DNA of 64,000 bases. It comes from Triops longicaudatus. Taxonomy: Eukaryota > Arthropoda > Branchiopoda > Notostraca > Triopsidae. Numbering within the stretch: position 1 is the first letter of the stretch; every line of letters starts with the position of its first letter. Positions 12,548-23,719 of the stretch are shown one piece after another. A program made the position numbers and the translations under genes. The stretch covers positions 1 to 64,000 of the forward strand of contig JAGQDJ010000260.1 of NCBI GenBank assembly GCA_022885665.1. The letters are read 5' to 3'. The notes beneath the pieces are model-generated. The model saw only the letters and a list, made by a program, of their open reading frames with translations. It made no database searches and was not told the DNA's origin.

Positions 12548-12740
12548 AGACGTAATGGGTGGACGTTGACGTTTACGACGGTACTGTGGCATTTCGTAGT
12601 TTGGCAATGGTAGAAGAAGGCGTAGGAGAATCCGACGGCGACGGCGGCTGCAGATAGTTTCAAGTCGACATGATGGGGTTTTGGCTGGTGCCAAGTTCAC
12701 GTTCATGGGCTTCGGAAATGGGGTCTTTGGTCTTGGGATG
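12548..12740 (-). other. Possible 5' coding exon of the Ras-like gene
   Basis: A Pro/Lys/Arg-rich open stretch bounded by a strong pyrimidine-AG (CTTCTCCTCCCCAG) on one side and a GTAAAC donor on the other. It ends in phase 0, which suits the first recognised exon of the GTPase at 11282. An ATG lies at 12704-12706. Many RERG/RASL members have short basic N-terminal extensions, but nothing in this exon is diagnostic. Confidence 0.35.
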
Positions 12741-13055
12741 CCTGGGGAGGAGAAGGTATATATAAAACAAGTCAGTAGAGAGACAGGAAAAAAGACAAAA
12801 AATACGAGAGACAAATTATGGCCTGTAAGCTACCTATATGTTGACTAATATCTAGGTCGTGTCTTAAATCGATGAAGGTGACAAGGAATGTAGCATCTCG
12901 TCTTGTTGGGAAAGAGTTTTTCACATTGGACGGAAAAATAATTTATTCTCGTGCTTTGAAAAGTTCGTAGCAACAGGTTGTAAATTAACTGCGAATATTA
13001 ATCGATGTTGTGCCTAAGTTGTACAATATTCCTTAATCAAAACGATCCCAACAAA
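12741..13055. other. Intergenic, no supported gene
   Basis: Between the possible first Ras-like exon and repeat E; nothing recognised. Confidence 0.4.
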
Positions 13056-13222
13056 CTAAACTATGCTAACTGCACGCCACCTGTAACTCAAGCGTGGGTT
13101 GCGGGTCAAAAGCGTTACGAAAGCTTGGAGTGGGAGCACGCCTATACCTAACGCCACGGCAGTTTTGTGGCATTAGGAATAGGGGAGTTTGTGGGGGTCG
13201 TTTTTATTGAGAGTTACTGTAC
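13056..13222. repeat. Dispersed repeat family E, copy 1
   Basis: About 165 bp matching 41425-41583 (shared TGCGGGTCAAAAGCGTT, GGGGAGTTT, TTTTATTGA and TACTGTACG blocks). Ends and class are unclear; no coding potential. Confidence 0.5.
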
Positions 13223-13847
13223 GTTCAGCAATTATCAGAAGAAAATGATAAAATTTATTGTTAGGTTACTTAAGACTGGGTTGCATAGCCGCTAGAATTA
13301 TTACACGTATTGATCTGCGTTTGTAATCGATATGTTATTTTAATATCAATGTTTGTTGATATGGATTAAGTATCGATATCATTTTTCCCGATTCAATTGA
13401 AGGATTGGATATTACGTAAATGTGATTTTCCAAATTCTCTGGAATTATCGTTAGTTTTTACTTAACAATAATAATAACAGTAACTAACAATCAATAATAA
13501 TAAAAGACTGTAAAAAGTTTAACGTTTGAGGCATATTTCAACAAGCCTGAACTCTCTTCGAGCTTTCTTGAAAATGGACTTGAAAATGTCTCAAAACTGC
13601 TTCACCGTAAACTTAGTTACAAGATTACAAGAACTTTTCCGTGATTTCCGAGAAAAACGGAAGAGAGCGAGCGAAAGTTGTCGCACTCTCTTTAGGTAAA
13701 CTCTTGCCATACAAGGTCGAATAAGACATGAATGCAGATTTTTTGTCAAGAAAAGTTCCGCTATAAAATATTAACTCGCGGCATCGCATGTGAGTTGATT
13801 TTATAATACCTGGAATAGCTATTTTTTGTTTCCTAATCAAGGCAAAC

Positions 13848-16800
13848 TTACCTGTAGAGAACATAATGCTGGACGATAAAAACGATGTCGTATAAAACAG
13901 AAATAAACCCAAGCAGGAACTTGGTCGGGTTTCCGAAAATTGAACCCCAATCGTCTATATAAGGACACAGAAATATGCAATTAATCCAATATTTTTTTGC
14001 TATTTTTAAATGTTCCATTAATTATCTGCTTTTTATTTATTTTTTAATTTTCTTTCTCACATTGTCCGTAATTTACGTATTATTACTACTTTACATATTA
14101 TTACTATTTTACATATTATTATTACGTATGCTTACTATTATTTTAAAATATTAGCTTTTTTATAATAATTGTTGCAAATAAAATTTTCTTGTAAATGTTT
14201 ACCGTTGTTGTAAGCGAGCAGGAACATTTGGATAATACTGCTGATTCCGCCAGTGAAATCCATTAAAATGGCACTGATGGACCAGCCTTCGGTGTTTTTC
14301 CGCTTGTAGTTCATATAAGCCTAAGATATAGTGTTTGGTTATTTCAGAGTCGGAAGAGAATCTAGGAAATAGTTTTACATGAGAAAATAGCTATAAACAA
14401 ATAAGGAAATGAATTGCGTTAGGCAGAAACTTGAAAATCTGGAAAAGTGTAATTAGGTTGTACCTGGGGAATGTATTTTGTGATTGTGACGGCCAATTTT
14501 ATGTAAGAGCAGACGTAGAGCACACCGAGCCACGTGAGAGCTCCGGCACCAACGCTAATCATGGAGCAAATAAGGATCAATGCTGCAGCAATTAGGAAAC
14601 CGATACCCGGCCATGACATTCTTTGGTTACCGCGCTATTAAGTGCATTAAATGCATTAACTACTTCCAGTTTTGTTTTTAGTCTAATGTTTCATTTCCGT
14701 TACCTCGTAGATGACACATTGAACACCGGTAACAATAGTCATAATAGAAGCGTGGATGGAGAACACGACATCGTTGATCACGACTGGGATAATTCCGTAA
14801 GGATGGTTCGCTTTGTATTGAGCCTGCAAAGAAGCATTAGCAAACAGCATTCGGAAACGAATAACGTTAGGAAATAAAACAGTAAACTTAAAGGGCAATG
14901 GACACCAAGAAAAAAACTTTATCTTTAAAAAAGAGCAAAAAATCTAATTTCCAGATATGTGTTTCTTTCTATCATGCGAGAAATAGTAACGAAGATATTC
15001 ATGAAACAAGAAATCGAACATTCAAATCGAATATTTTTGCCATTGGTCCAGCGCGGTCACGTGGTTCGTAACGTCGCGCTATAGAACGAAATGTACGAGG
15101 CGATTTATTGGTTCAGCGGAATCACGTGATGCGTGGATGTCGCCCGTTCTTTTCCCTGCGCGACGTCACCCCCGTGGCTAGCAACTTCGCAAGACAATAA
15201 CTCTGGGACGGCTCGTCAGAAAAATAAAGAATAAAATTCTATGTTCTTAGCATACTGTGTACAATAAGAATCCATCAAAATCTCAATATACGGTTTTGTG
15301 TCCATTAAGAATAAAGTAACAAAAGTAAAACTGAGGTAACTTTTAAAGAAATAGAGAAGCAAATAGTTCTGTTCCTTAACTAAGCTATTGTTCCGCGAGT
15401 TTTGTAACCTGAAACCACTAAAAGGATTCATGTTTACCTCTTTTTCGCCTACTACGTTAATGTGTCACCACACAAGCCTTGCGCCTAAGACGAAAATGAA
15501 GGCAAACAAGAAAATAGAAAGACAAAAGTCTACTCAAAGAGTTTGCCAATCGCAATGAGAACGAAAGTTCGGCAAATGTGCTTCTTTGTGATAGCGAAAA
15601 TAAGGTCGCTATGCTCTAGTTTCTCTTAATAGAAACATTACTGTGAAAAATGTCAACAGATTCGTGAAAGCGAACGTTTTTCAAATCTTTCCTTAAGAGT
15701 AATGACAATGAGAGTAGTAGTAAAGAGTTTTCGAGGTTTACAAATGCCTGTATATTAAAAACATAAAACGATCCTGACTCACTTGAATGAAGGAATTCCA
15801 ATACAGATTGTAGTTAAAAATGCCGTACAAGTTGTGGCCCAAGATATTCAGCCCCACGTAATCAAAGTTAAGTCCCACAACGCTACAAAAAGTACTCATT
15901 AATGTCAAATCTTCGAATGGTTGTGCAGTAGTAAACTTGTGTAGTAGATTCAACAATCACTCGAAGAAGTAAAACGTGTAACTTGCAGCGAAACATTTTT
16001 TATTTACAATGAAAAACCCTATAGAAATGAAAAAAAAGTGAAATTTACCTTTTGCGTTTCCAATTTTCGTAACATTGAGGCCAGAAAGACACCGACCACA
16101 CTACAAAGTATAGCCAACCAATGACTGCACTAATTGTTTCAATGGCACTTGAATGAATGGCTGTGAAGCTTGTAAACGCTTCGTCAGTACTACAACAATG
16201 AACCTCTATTTAATTTTTTATTATTTTTAATTTTCTTTATTATTATTATTTATTTTTTAATTTATCTTATTATTTTTTATTTCTTTTTTCCAACCCATAC
16301 TTAATAGTAACGTTGGTAGCTTCTGAGGCGTTGACTACTGCTTTCCATATAACAGTCACGTGACCGGCTTTTTGGCCTTTAACTGGTATTGTTATCTCCC
16401 ATCCAAAAACACCAGGATCCACTAAAATGTTTGACACGGGATAAAGGATTCCGGCCGATTCGGGAGGATCATATTCAGGCACGAGAGTAACTCCCTCTGG
16501 CGTTGTTCCACTAATATTCCATCAATTAGGTTTTGGATAAAAACTCGTGAAAATTTGGTCTCACGTTAAGGATAATTGTAGTTCCCGTGTGTCTTCAATC
16601 ACGACGGATGCAGTGTGAGAGGATACAGTTAATTGCAACGAGTCCTCTTGCCCACTTATTCCAGCAGCTAAATTGGAAACTGAGTTAAATATTTTTAAAA
16701 CTAAAACCAAAAAATATACATATAATTTTGTGTCTCTGGGGTGTCGAATGAAAGTGTTTAGGCTAGATATAAATGTAAAAATATAAAACAAGATTAAATA

Positions 16801-16920
16801 AGTAGAAATAAATAAATTTACATGCATAAAAAATACTTGGTTATTGAAAACTTTTCAATACTATGAAATTAAGTAGCCTTTACCTAGGAAAGCGAGCAAG
16901 TAAACAAGCTTTATCCACAT
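13848..16920 (-). CDS. CTNS: Cystinosin, tandem copy 1 (most canonical)
   Basis: Lysosomal proton-coupled cystine exporter with seven membrane segments and two PQ loops. Exons 16884-16920, 16565-16667, 16301-16510, 16049-16189, 15783-15882, 14704-14823, 14464-14634, 14203-14320 and 13848-13954 give 368 residues (human about 367). A signal peptide (MWIKLVYLLAFL) and a lumenal beta-rich domain precede the membrane domain. PQ loop 1 reads VSFWPQ and PQ loop 2 KYIPQAYMNYK, as in vertebrate cystinosin. The transport aspartates lie in GLNFDY and LMDFTGG. The protein ends HYVLYR and so lacks the C-terminal GYDQL sorting signal of the human protein. The stop overlaps a good donor (AG|GTAAGT), so an extra 3' exon is possible. 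Intron 5 contains a 413-bp MITE. Confidence 0.9.
14892..15304 (-). mobile_element. TTAA-flanked MITE, family D, copy 1
   Basis: A 413-bp element with TTAA on both sides and inverted ends AGGGCAATGGACACC and TGTGTCCA. It matches 47846-48216 in opposite orientation. It lies in intron 5 of cystinosin copy 1. It carries several CACGTG palindromes, one within GGTCACGTGG, and a nearby GACGTCA. Confidence 0.7.
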
Positions 16921-17272
16921 GATTTCTACACTAGTTCTTTGTCCACAAATGAACTGCTAATCCCCCATCATTTCTTCTTATTAATTTCGATCGTGAAGTT
17001 ATCTGTTACGTTGTCAAACATAGATTTCCTTTTGATGGAGTGTAATCCCCGAGTAGATAGGAAAAATCGGTGCGTCATCACCAAGGCCTTTTTAAAGAAA
17101 AAATAGAGCAAAGGTTAACAATGTTGGAAAGTTCGTGAACGAAAGAGATGGCATTCGTACCTTCACGCAAGCGAATTAGTAAAGACTTGGATTTGAAGTA
17201 CTATGAAAATGTCTCTCTAAAAGCACTGCAAAATACGTTTACTGAGAATTGTTAAGTAGCCTATATCAATAT
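16921..17272. other. Upstream region of cystinosin copy 1
   Basis: AT-rich sequence before the first exon on the minus strand, ending at the solo LTR. No core promoter element can be called with confidence. Confidence 0.4.
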
Positions 17273-17575
17273 TGTGGCGTTCGTTGTTACCCAACAGTCA
17301 ATTTCGTAGCCGCCTAACAATGAATCCTAAGATTCATTGATGGTAAGAATGAAATCCTCTGCAACCAGCCTGTAATAGGGAGTTCCTTTCTGACCTTCTT
17401 TTGAGACAGTTCCGTTTCTTGAGCGTGAAATTTGATTGTTGTAAACGTAAAGTGAGAGTTGGCACGAGAAGGAGAGTGTTTTTGTGTGATTTTGTATCGA
17501 AGTTCGTTTTGGTGTTGATGTTACGAATATGGAAGTTACGAAGAAACGGAATTTCAAAAGGAGTAGAACGTAACA
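17273..17575 (+). mobile_element. Solo LTR, copy 2
   Basis: A 303-bp inverted partner of the element at 3476. It starts TGTGGCG and ends CGTAACA (TG..CA). It is flanked on both sides by ATAT, a plausible short target-site duplication. It lies between cystinosin copies 1 and 2. Open frames inside it are shadows of the repeat, not genes. Confidence 0.65.
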
Positions 17576-18784
17576 ATATAGAGGTTCACATGTACTTGTT
17601 AACATTTAACAAACACAAAATTACCTCAAGAGATTTAAGCGATTAAAAAGATATATTTTCGTCTCTTTCTTTTGTTTATTTACAAACGTCCAATCGCTAT
17701 CAAGAAATTATGATCTCCTTTACAATAAATGATTAGCTCTATGCTGTGTTAGGCTTAATAAAAATTCGTAGACGTTAACATGTGTTACACTGAGCATAGC
17801 ATTCTCAACTCAAAACACCAATAAATACCAATTTCGTTTATTCTCTACAGCGTGAAGTGAGTCTTGGTGACTCAATAAAGTTATTCCAGAAGCTATCTTG
17901 ACTTATTTACTAAAAAAATAACTCAACAAAAGCCTCATTTAATAGCACGTATCAAATCTGTGTCATTAGGTTGAAAAAGGTGAAGTCTTGTGATGACAGT
18001 ATAAATGGAATAAGCCTACACTTTCGTCGTTTTTACACGATTAGCTCGCGAACATTGGAAGAATAAATAAGAAATGCATCAAGCGCTCTCTGTATTGAAC
18101 TGTTGACAGAATCGAGGCCAAGGATGCTTTAATACCTCGCAAGATACGTTAGTCATAAGTATAAGAAACTCTGTTAGCGCTAAGCAAATAAATCGAGGTC
18201 TTCTTCGCTACAGTGCAGCATGCGATGTCCTGTCTTTTAACCTTGACTTGCTCGAACAAGTTTTACGACGACGTTAAGCCCCTTTTAGCGTTACAATACG
18301 GAAAAAAGGGGAAAAGAGAACCGAAAGAGTTTCTAGCGTCTGGAGCCCGCCGCGATATTAAGTATGTTGACACAATAAAACCATATAAACGCAGTTTTGT
18401 TTGTCCCTCAAAAACTAAAAAAAAAAAAAAAAAAATAGAACCAAACCTAATAAATCTTTTCCTCTTATCAAACTGCGGAATAAGGTTAATGTTAGACAAC
18501 AATGGGTATTCTGTCCTGTCATTACTAACTTTAAAAGCGCAACGCAGGACTCAAATCCCTTTAAACAAAAAAAAGTACTGAACTGTTACTCTTATAGCCT
18601 TGTGATATAGCAAAGGCGATAATGGAACTATATTTAAACTCATTGTATTTTATATCTGTCGATAAACGTATTGAAGTCAAATTGAGCTTTGGGGCCTCAG
18701 TATAAAGGTTGGCGGGTAATTTGCAATCATGTCTTCTGATAACGAACATAAAAGATAGACATTCCCGGTGTTGAAGTTATTTAA

Positions 18785-19185
18785 GGCCACGTGGGGGACC
18801 TACAGTGCTTATGGCGGATAACATGGGAAACTCTTGCGGGCATATCTCGAAAATGGTCCTCGGTATAACTTTAGTATTAAGAAATCTTAGACAAATCTAA
18901 CGTGCTTTGCCAAATAGCTTTTTTCCAAGGCCCTTTAAGAGTTTCCACCATTAAGCGTAAAATTTTGTCTTTTTTACTAAAACGAAAAATTGGAAAAAAT
19001 TTTTCGTCACCACACTCTAGATTTTTTGGAAGAATTTGGGGCACAAAAATTATGATAATTGGACAAGCCGTTTTGAAGTTTTGCTCCGCAAAGTTTTTGT
19101 AAACAAAGTGACAGGTATAGGCAAAACCAATGGAGTTTGGGGTGCCATCTATGGAGAGAAAACTAGGCTTAGTTCTTCTGTGCCC
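18785..19185. mobile_element. MITE family B, copy 2
   Basis: About 401 bp flanked by TTAA on both sides (TTAA-GGCCACGTGG ... TGTGCCC-TTAA). It is homologous to 10478-10885 and lies between cystinosin copies 1 and 2. Short, weakly complementary ends fit a TTAA-specific non-autonomous DNA element. Confidence 0.6.
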
Positions 19186-19988
19186 TTAAGGACACTTATT
19201 TTAAATTTGTATTTAATTTTCATTTTGAAATTCTTGTAGACGCTGCTACAGCTGAAATTATAGCTATAATTAACAACTGAAATAATTATCGTACAATGCT
19301 CTCATAAAATGTTTACGTTAAGTTGACCCAGCTAAAAAAAATGTGGTTTGTTATCACTCTAGATTAATAAGCTGGGCCATGTCTTTTTTTGCTGAATCGA
19401 GCCGCAGCTGTTCTCTGTGGAGCCAATTAGGAGTCCTATATTTCTAGCGTTAATTCAGCATGACGTTGTTTAGAGTAGTAAACATCAGTTGGGTGGCATT
19501 TATTATATAAGTAAATTATTTCGACACGTGTCCTTGCTTGCCGAAATGGGTTTAGCCGTTGTGACATTAATTTGTCAATTTATTTTGATTTTCTCAATAA
19601 AATTCATTCAACTTTTGATTATTTACTACTTTTTTATTTATTATTATTAATATTATTGTTTGTTTTTTTTAATGTATATCCGTGAGTAATCGTTTCCGCG
19701 GAGTCTTGTCTTCCCGTAGCGGAAATAAGGACGATTCCTTCCTTGTGAGAGCCATTTACGAGTGTATAAGCTTTAACAGTTCAACCTTGTCCTAGTTTCG
19801 CTTTCGAATGGGGCAATTTTGAGACAGACGTATATAAACAACCCATCCTTTCCAGTCGTAGAGATTCTTTTCGGGTTCTAACTCAATTGTGAAAGAAGGA
19901 CGTTCCAAGTTTTCATAGATTCTTAGGACCTCAACAGTGGTAAACTCGTAACTACTGTAAGCCCTTTTCTACACACATTTGTTTTTAA

Positions 19989-20190
19989 GGCTACGGGATA
20001 TGAGCTAGGGATGACGCAACCCAATAGATGTCACTGCAAGCACAATAATTCTTCCATTGCTTCCCTTGTCATCGAATGTTCTTACGTCGAGAGAACGGAA
20101 ATTAGCAAAGAGTATTCTGGACAAAACTCAGAAACTAATTGTAGGATTTTAATCCTGTTTTCTTTGAAAATTTATTTAAAAAATAATCTA
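19989..20190. mobile_element. MITE family A, truncated copy 2
   Basis: Begins after TTAA with GGCTACGG and follows the interior of copy 1 (shared blocks GAGCTAGGGA and ACGTCGAGAGAACGGAAATT). The right inverted repeat is not found, so the copy is truncated or diverged. Confidence 0.5.
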
Positions 20191-20952
20191 CTGACTTAGC
20201 CTGACTTTTGAATTATTTTTTCCTTCCAAAGATAAAAAATGCGTAAAAGCATAAACACTCATAATACTATTAGCTACAGTTTTAGTGCAACATTTGTACA
20301 ACGATACGAAATGCTGTGTATTTTGCTCAGGAAAACACAACATTGCGATTTCTTCTCGTACACGCATGCAAGTTGCAATTTTCAGTCGAACTATTAAATA
20401 CAAATTTTAAGCTCGCATTCGGTGGTTGAGAATTTCGTGTAGTAGTTGTGTAATTTGGAGCGTTGACGAATTCCTCTACTAGTGTGCTTAAGTCTTTATC
20501 CGTTTTCTTTTGCTTGTTCTCTTGTAGCTTCGAAACCACAACGGAAGAAATGAAATTCTTTGGGCAGTTTCATAGAAAGAAGTTCATGACGTCACAAAAC
20601 AGAGAGTTGAACAGGTTTTGAATTCTTGAAATTTAATTCAAGGCCCTCGTAATGTCGGCTTTTTGGTTGCGGGATTCCTAGATGGACGAAACAAAAAAAA
20701 ATATAAATAATTACGGTATATGAACCACGAAACTAATTCATAAGACTCCAACACTAAAAAAATACATAAATAAATAAAAAAAGGACACGTAATGAGGAAA
20801 ATCTACTAAAAAATAAATTAATAAAAAGGAAGAAAGGCTCAAATTTGCGTTTTCTTTAAATGGAAATTCGCGGCTGATTTTTTTTCGAATATTTAAGTTA
20901 CACTTATAATTGACTACGTTAAATGGTATTATTAGTCACGCAGTAAAACTAA

Positions 20953-23719
20953 TTACCTGTAGAGCACGTAGTGTTGGAGAATAAAGACGGCATCGAATGC
21001 AACTGAAACCAATCCAAGGAGGAATTTGGCTGGGTTTCCGAAAAGTGAATTCCAGTCATCTGTAACGAGAAAGATATGTGAAGTTTAATACTGGGCAATT
21101 TAGTATAGATTATTATAACTTTTACGTTTATTGCTATATTTTTACGTTTTTCTATTTTCGCTTCTTTTTTTTAGAAATTCTTTATTTTTCTTCATTTGGG
21201 TCTTACCACTGTTGTAAGCTAGTAGAAACATTTGAAAGATGCTACAGATTCCACCAAGGAAATCCATGATAGCTCCACTAATGGACCAGCCTTTCGTGCT
21301 TTTGCGCTTGTAGTTCATGTAAACCTAAACAAAGAGAAGGATACATCTGTTAATGGATACAGTACGCGAGCTCCGTGAATAAGCAAACGGACTGAGCTGC
21401 TGAACAAAGAAAGCCTCATACCTGCGGGCAATTTTTAATCAGAGTGGAAGCTAGTTTTATGTAAGAGCAGACGTACAACACGCCGAGCCACGTGAAAGCT
21501 CCTGCGCCGGCAGTAATGATTGATGCTACGAGAATTAAGACCGAGACGATGGAACAGCCGATTCCAAGCCATGACATCTTTTGTTTGCCCCGCTACGGAA
21601 TTCAAACTCGTTAGTGTCTAGTTATCGGAAATGGGGCAGTACTTCATAAATACAGCATTGAATGCCGGTCAATATGCACAGAATCGACGCGTGGAGTGCG
21701 TAGACTACGTCGTTGAATTCAACTTGTAAAACGCCATAAGGATGGATTGATTTGTACTGCGCCTAAAGGTTGTCACAGAGAATAAGTGAATACTTAATAG
21801 CAGCGGTGTCGGAAGCACTTCAGGATTGGTATGGCAAAGGCAAAAGGTGAAGGGGAGAGTCGGGTGCTTTGACACACTTTTGGTAGGGCAAAACCATATG
21901 TTTGCCCTACCAAAGTTTTCTTTGGTATGGCATTTGCCATACCTGCCACACCACTTCCAACGCCTATGCTTAATAGTGTGGAATTACTTGAATGTACAAG
22001 CTCCAGTACAAACTGGCATTGAAGAACACGTAGGTAACGTTTCCCAAGGCATTCAATATGACGTAGTCAAAATTTAAGCCAATGACACTAAGAGATTTTC
22101 AATATTAATTATTCGTACGACGCAAACGAGTTTGATTCATTTCCTGACAATAAGTACACGGGTAAACGTATAAGTAATGTAGGAAAAAAGTAACAATAAA
22201 GAGCAATTAAATAAATAATAAAATAACAATATGCCTGATACCTTTTTCGCCGCCAGTTTTCACAAAATTGCGGCCAATAGGCTAGCGACCAGAGGACAAA
22301 GTAGGACCAGCCTATGACGTAACCAATAATTTCGATGGTGGATGAATGGATGACGCTGAAAATCGTGAAGGCTTCGCCAGGGCTAGAAAATTTTGAATTG
22401 TGAAGGCTTTGCGTAATTTAAAATCTTGTCGAAAATCGCATACTTAATATCTACTTCATATGATCCCAAGTCGTTGATCACTGCTGTCCATATAACTACA
22501 ACTTGACCGACTTGCTGTCCTCTTACAAGTACATTCGTTTCCCAGTCCGTAACGCCAGGTTCGACAGTTACATTAGGCAATGGAAATATGATGTTGGTTG
22601 AATCTGGAGGTTCGTACACCGGTACGAACGTAATTTCTACAGGTGTAGTTCCCCTAACAAAGAAAGGTTGCTATAGGGCGTATTTTATATTACGGTTCTT
22701 GCTTTCACCGCTTGGGGCTCTATCGGCGCAGCGTTCTGAGCTATGTTTACATTGTGAATTGCACGTGCTCATCAAGTTTTTATCAGATAACGTCCGAAAT
22801 ACCAAGTTACTTTGTGGAATATTGACAGATAACAAATACAAAATAATGACAAGTTTAGTGAAGATAACACAAGTGCTCTACAATCTTGAAAGATGCACTA
22901 AGAAACAATTTGTCAGTGGGACCTAAAAACATCTTCCAGCAAAAGGCTGGAAGTTCTTATGTTCTTAGATAGAAGATTTTTTCGTGACATAAACGAAGAG
23001 AATGACTAAGTTTCCTATGCAGTTTCAAGGAGCACTCTATTCATTTAAAAGAATAAAATACAAAGAATTTGAGCTGCGTAATAAAGACATGGGACACTGA
23101 CTACGATATTCAGTTGATAATCAGAATTGAAGACAAACACTGAAAAATGCGTGCATGAGAAAGAAAAATGATTAACAAACAAAGATGTAAATAAACACCA
23201 CCATGGTTGGAAGGCTATACAGCAGCGCTCCGAGTGGTGAGTGCAAGAACCTCAGCATGGAATATGTCATTATATGGCTTCTTTCTGAAGCAAGGTTCGA
23301 AGTTGCGTTACTAACGACGTACTGTGCAGCTATTAAGTGATGCGTGTTCAGTAATCGTTACTAGTTAAAAGTCACGTTTATACCAACACGTAGGCGTAAA
23401 CAATTGTAGTTAAGCAAACCTTCCGAAATGAACCCTTCTTTACTTTATTTCGAGTACCGCAACATTGAGCATTACTTGGAAATAAGTTTTTGAAAATATG
23501 AACGCTGATTTATCAATTACTTCAGAGTCAGTTTGATGTCACATTCTTCCCCAGCTACCACTGATACTGTTTGCGAGGACACTGCTAACTGCAAAGTATG
23601 CGTGATATCTTGGGCTTGTACGGCTCCCGCTAAATGACAAACAAGATTAAATTCTGCTAGCTATCCAACACTTTCTTGTTACTGAGGAACAAAAGTACGA
23701 GTAAACTCCTAAGCCACAT
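20953..23719 (-). CDS. CTNS: Cystinosin, tandem copy 2
   Basis: Exons 23683-23719, 23521-23629,22444-22653, 22242-22382, 21988-22087, 21643-21762, 21422-21592, 21207-21324 and 20953-21059 give 370 residues. Exon sizes equal those of copy 3 throughout and those of copy 1 except exon 2 (+6 nt). The signal peptide is MWLRSLLVLLFL. The lumenal domain reads YEPPDSTNIIFPLPNVTVEP. PQ loop 1 is SLAYWPQ and PQ loop 2 KNCPQVYMNYK, shared with copy 3 but not copy 1. The aspartates in GLNFDY and IMDFLGG are kept. It ends HYVLYR before a stop that overlaps AG|GTAATT. No internal stops or frameshifts, so it appears functional. It probably acts in the lysosome or an endolysosomal organelle, as known for the family. 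Confidence 0.9.
21880..21914. repeat. Perfect 14-bp hairpin
   Basis: Arms TTTGGTAGGGCAAA and TTTGCCCTACCAAA are separated by about 7 bp. A second, outer inverted pair (GGTATGGCAAA at about 21829 and TTTGCCATACC at about 21948) encloses it. It lies in an intron of cystinosin copy 2 and could be a fold-back element remnant. Confidence 0.7.

Larger units (their letters stand above)
17576..20952. other. Spacer between cystinosin copies 1 and 2
   Basis: Contains MITE B (18785-19185), MITE A fragment (19989-20190) and otherwise AT-rich DNA. The minus-strand frame around 20400-20539 is the only protein-like stretch (Lys/Asn/Thr-rich) and has no family match, ATG or confirmed splice partner. Confidence 0.5.

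Noticed and set aside
17327..17646. Overlapping frames of 80-92 codons on both strands
   Set aside because: They lie inside the solo LTR; the same frames are broken in the other copy.
18213..18581. 122-codon + strand frame
   Set aside because: Held open across a poly(A) tract (poly-Lys); no domain or splice support.
20327..20539. 70-codon minus-strand frame downstream of cystinosin copy 2
   Set aside because: Composition is protein-like, but it has no ATG, no convincing acceptor in the phase required by the cystinosin donor, and no equivalent in the other copies.
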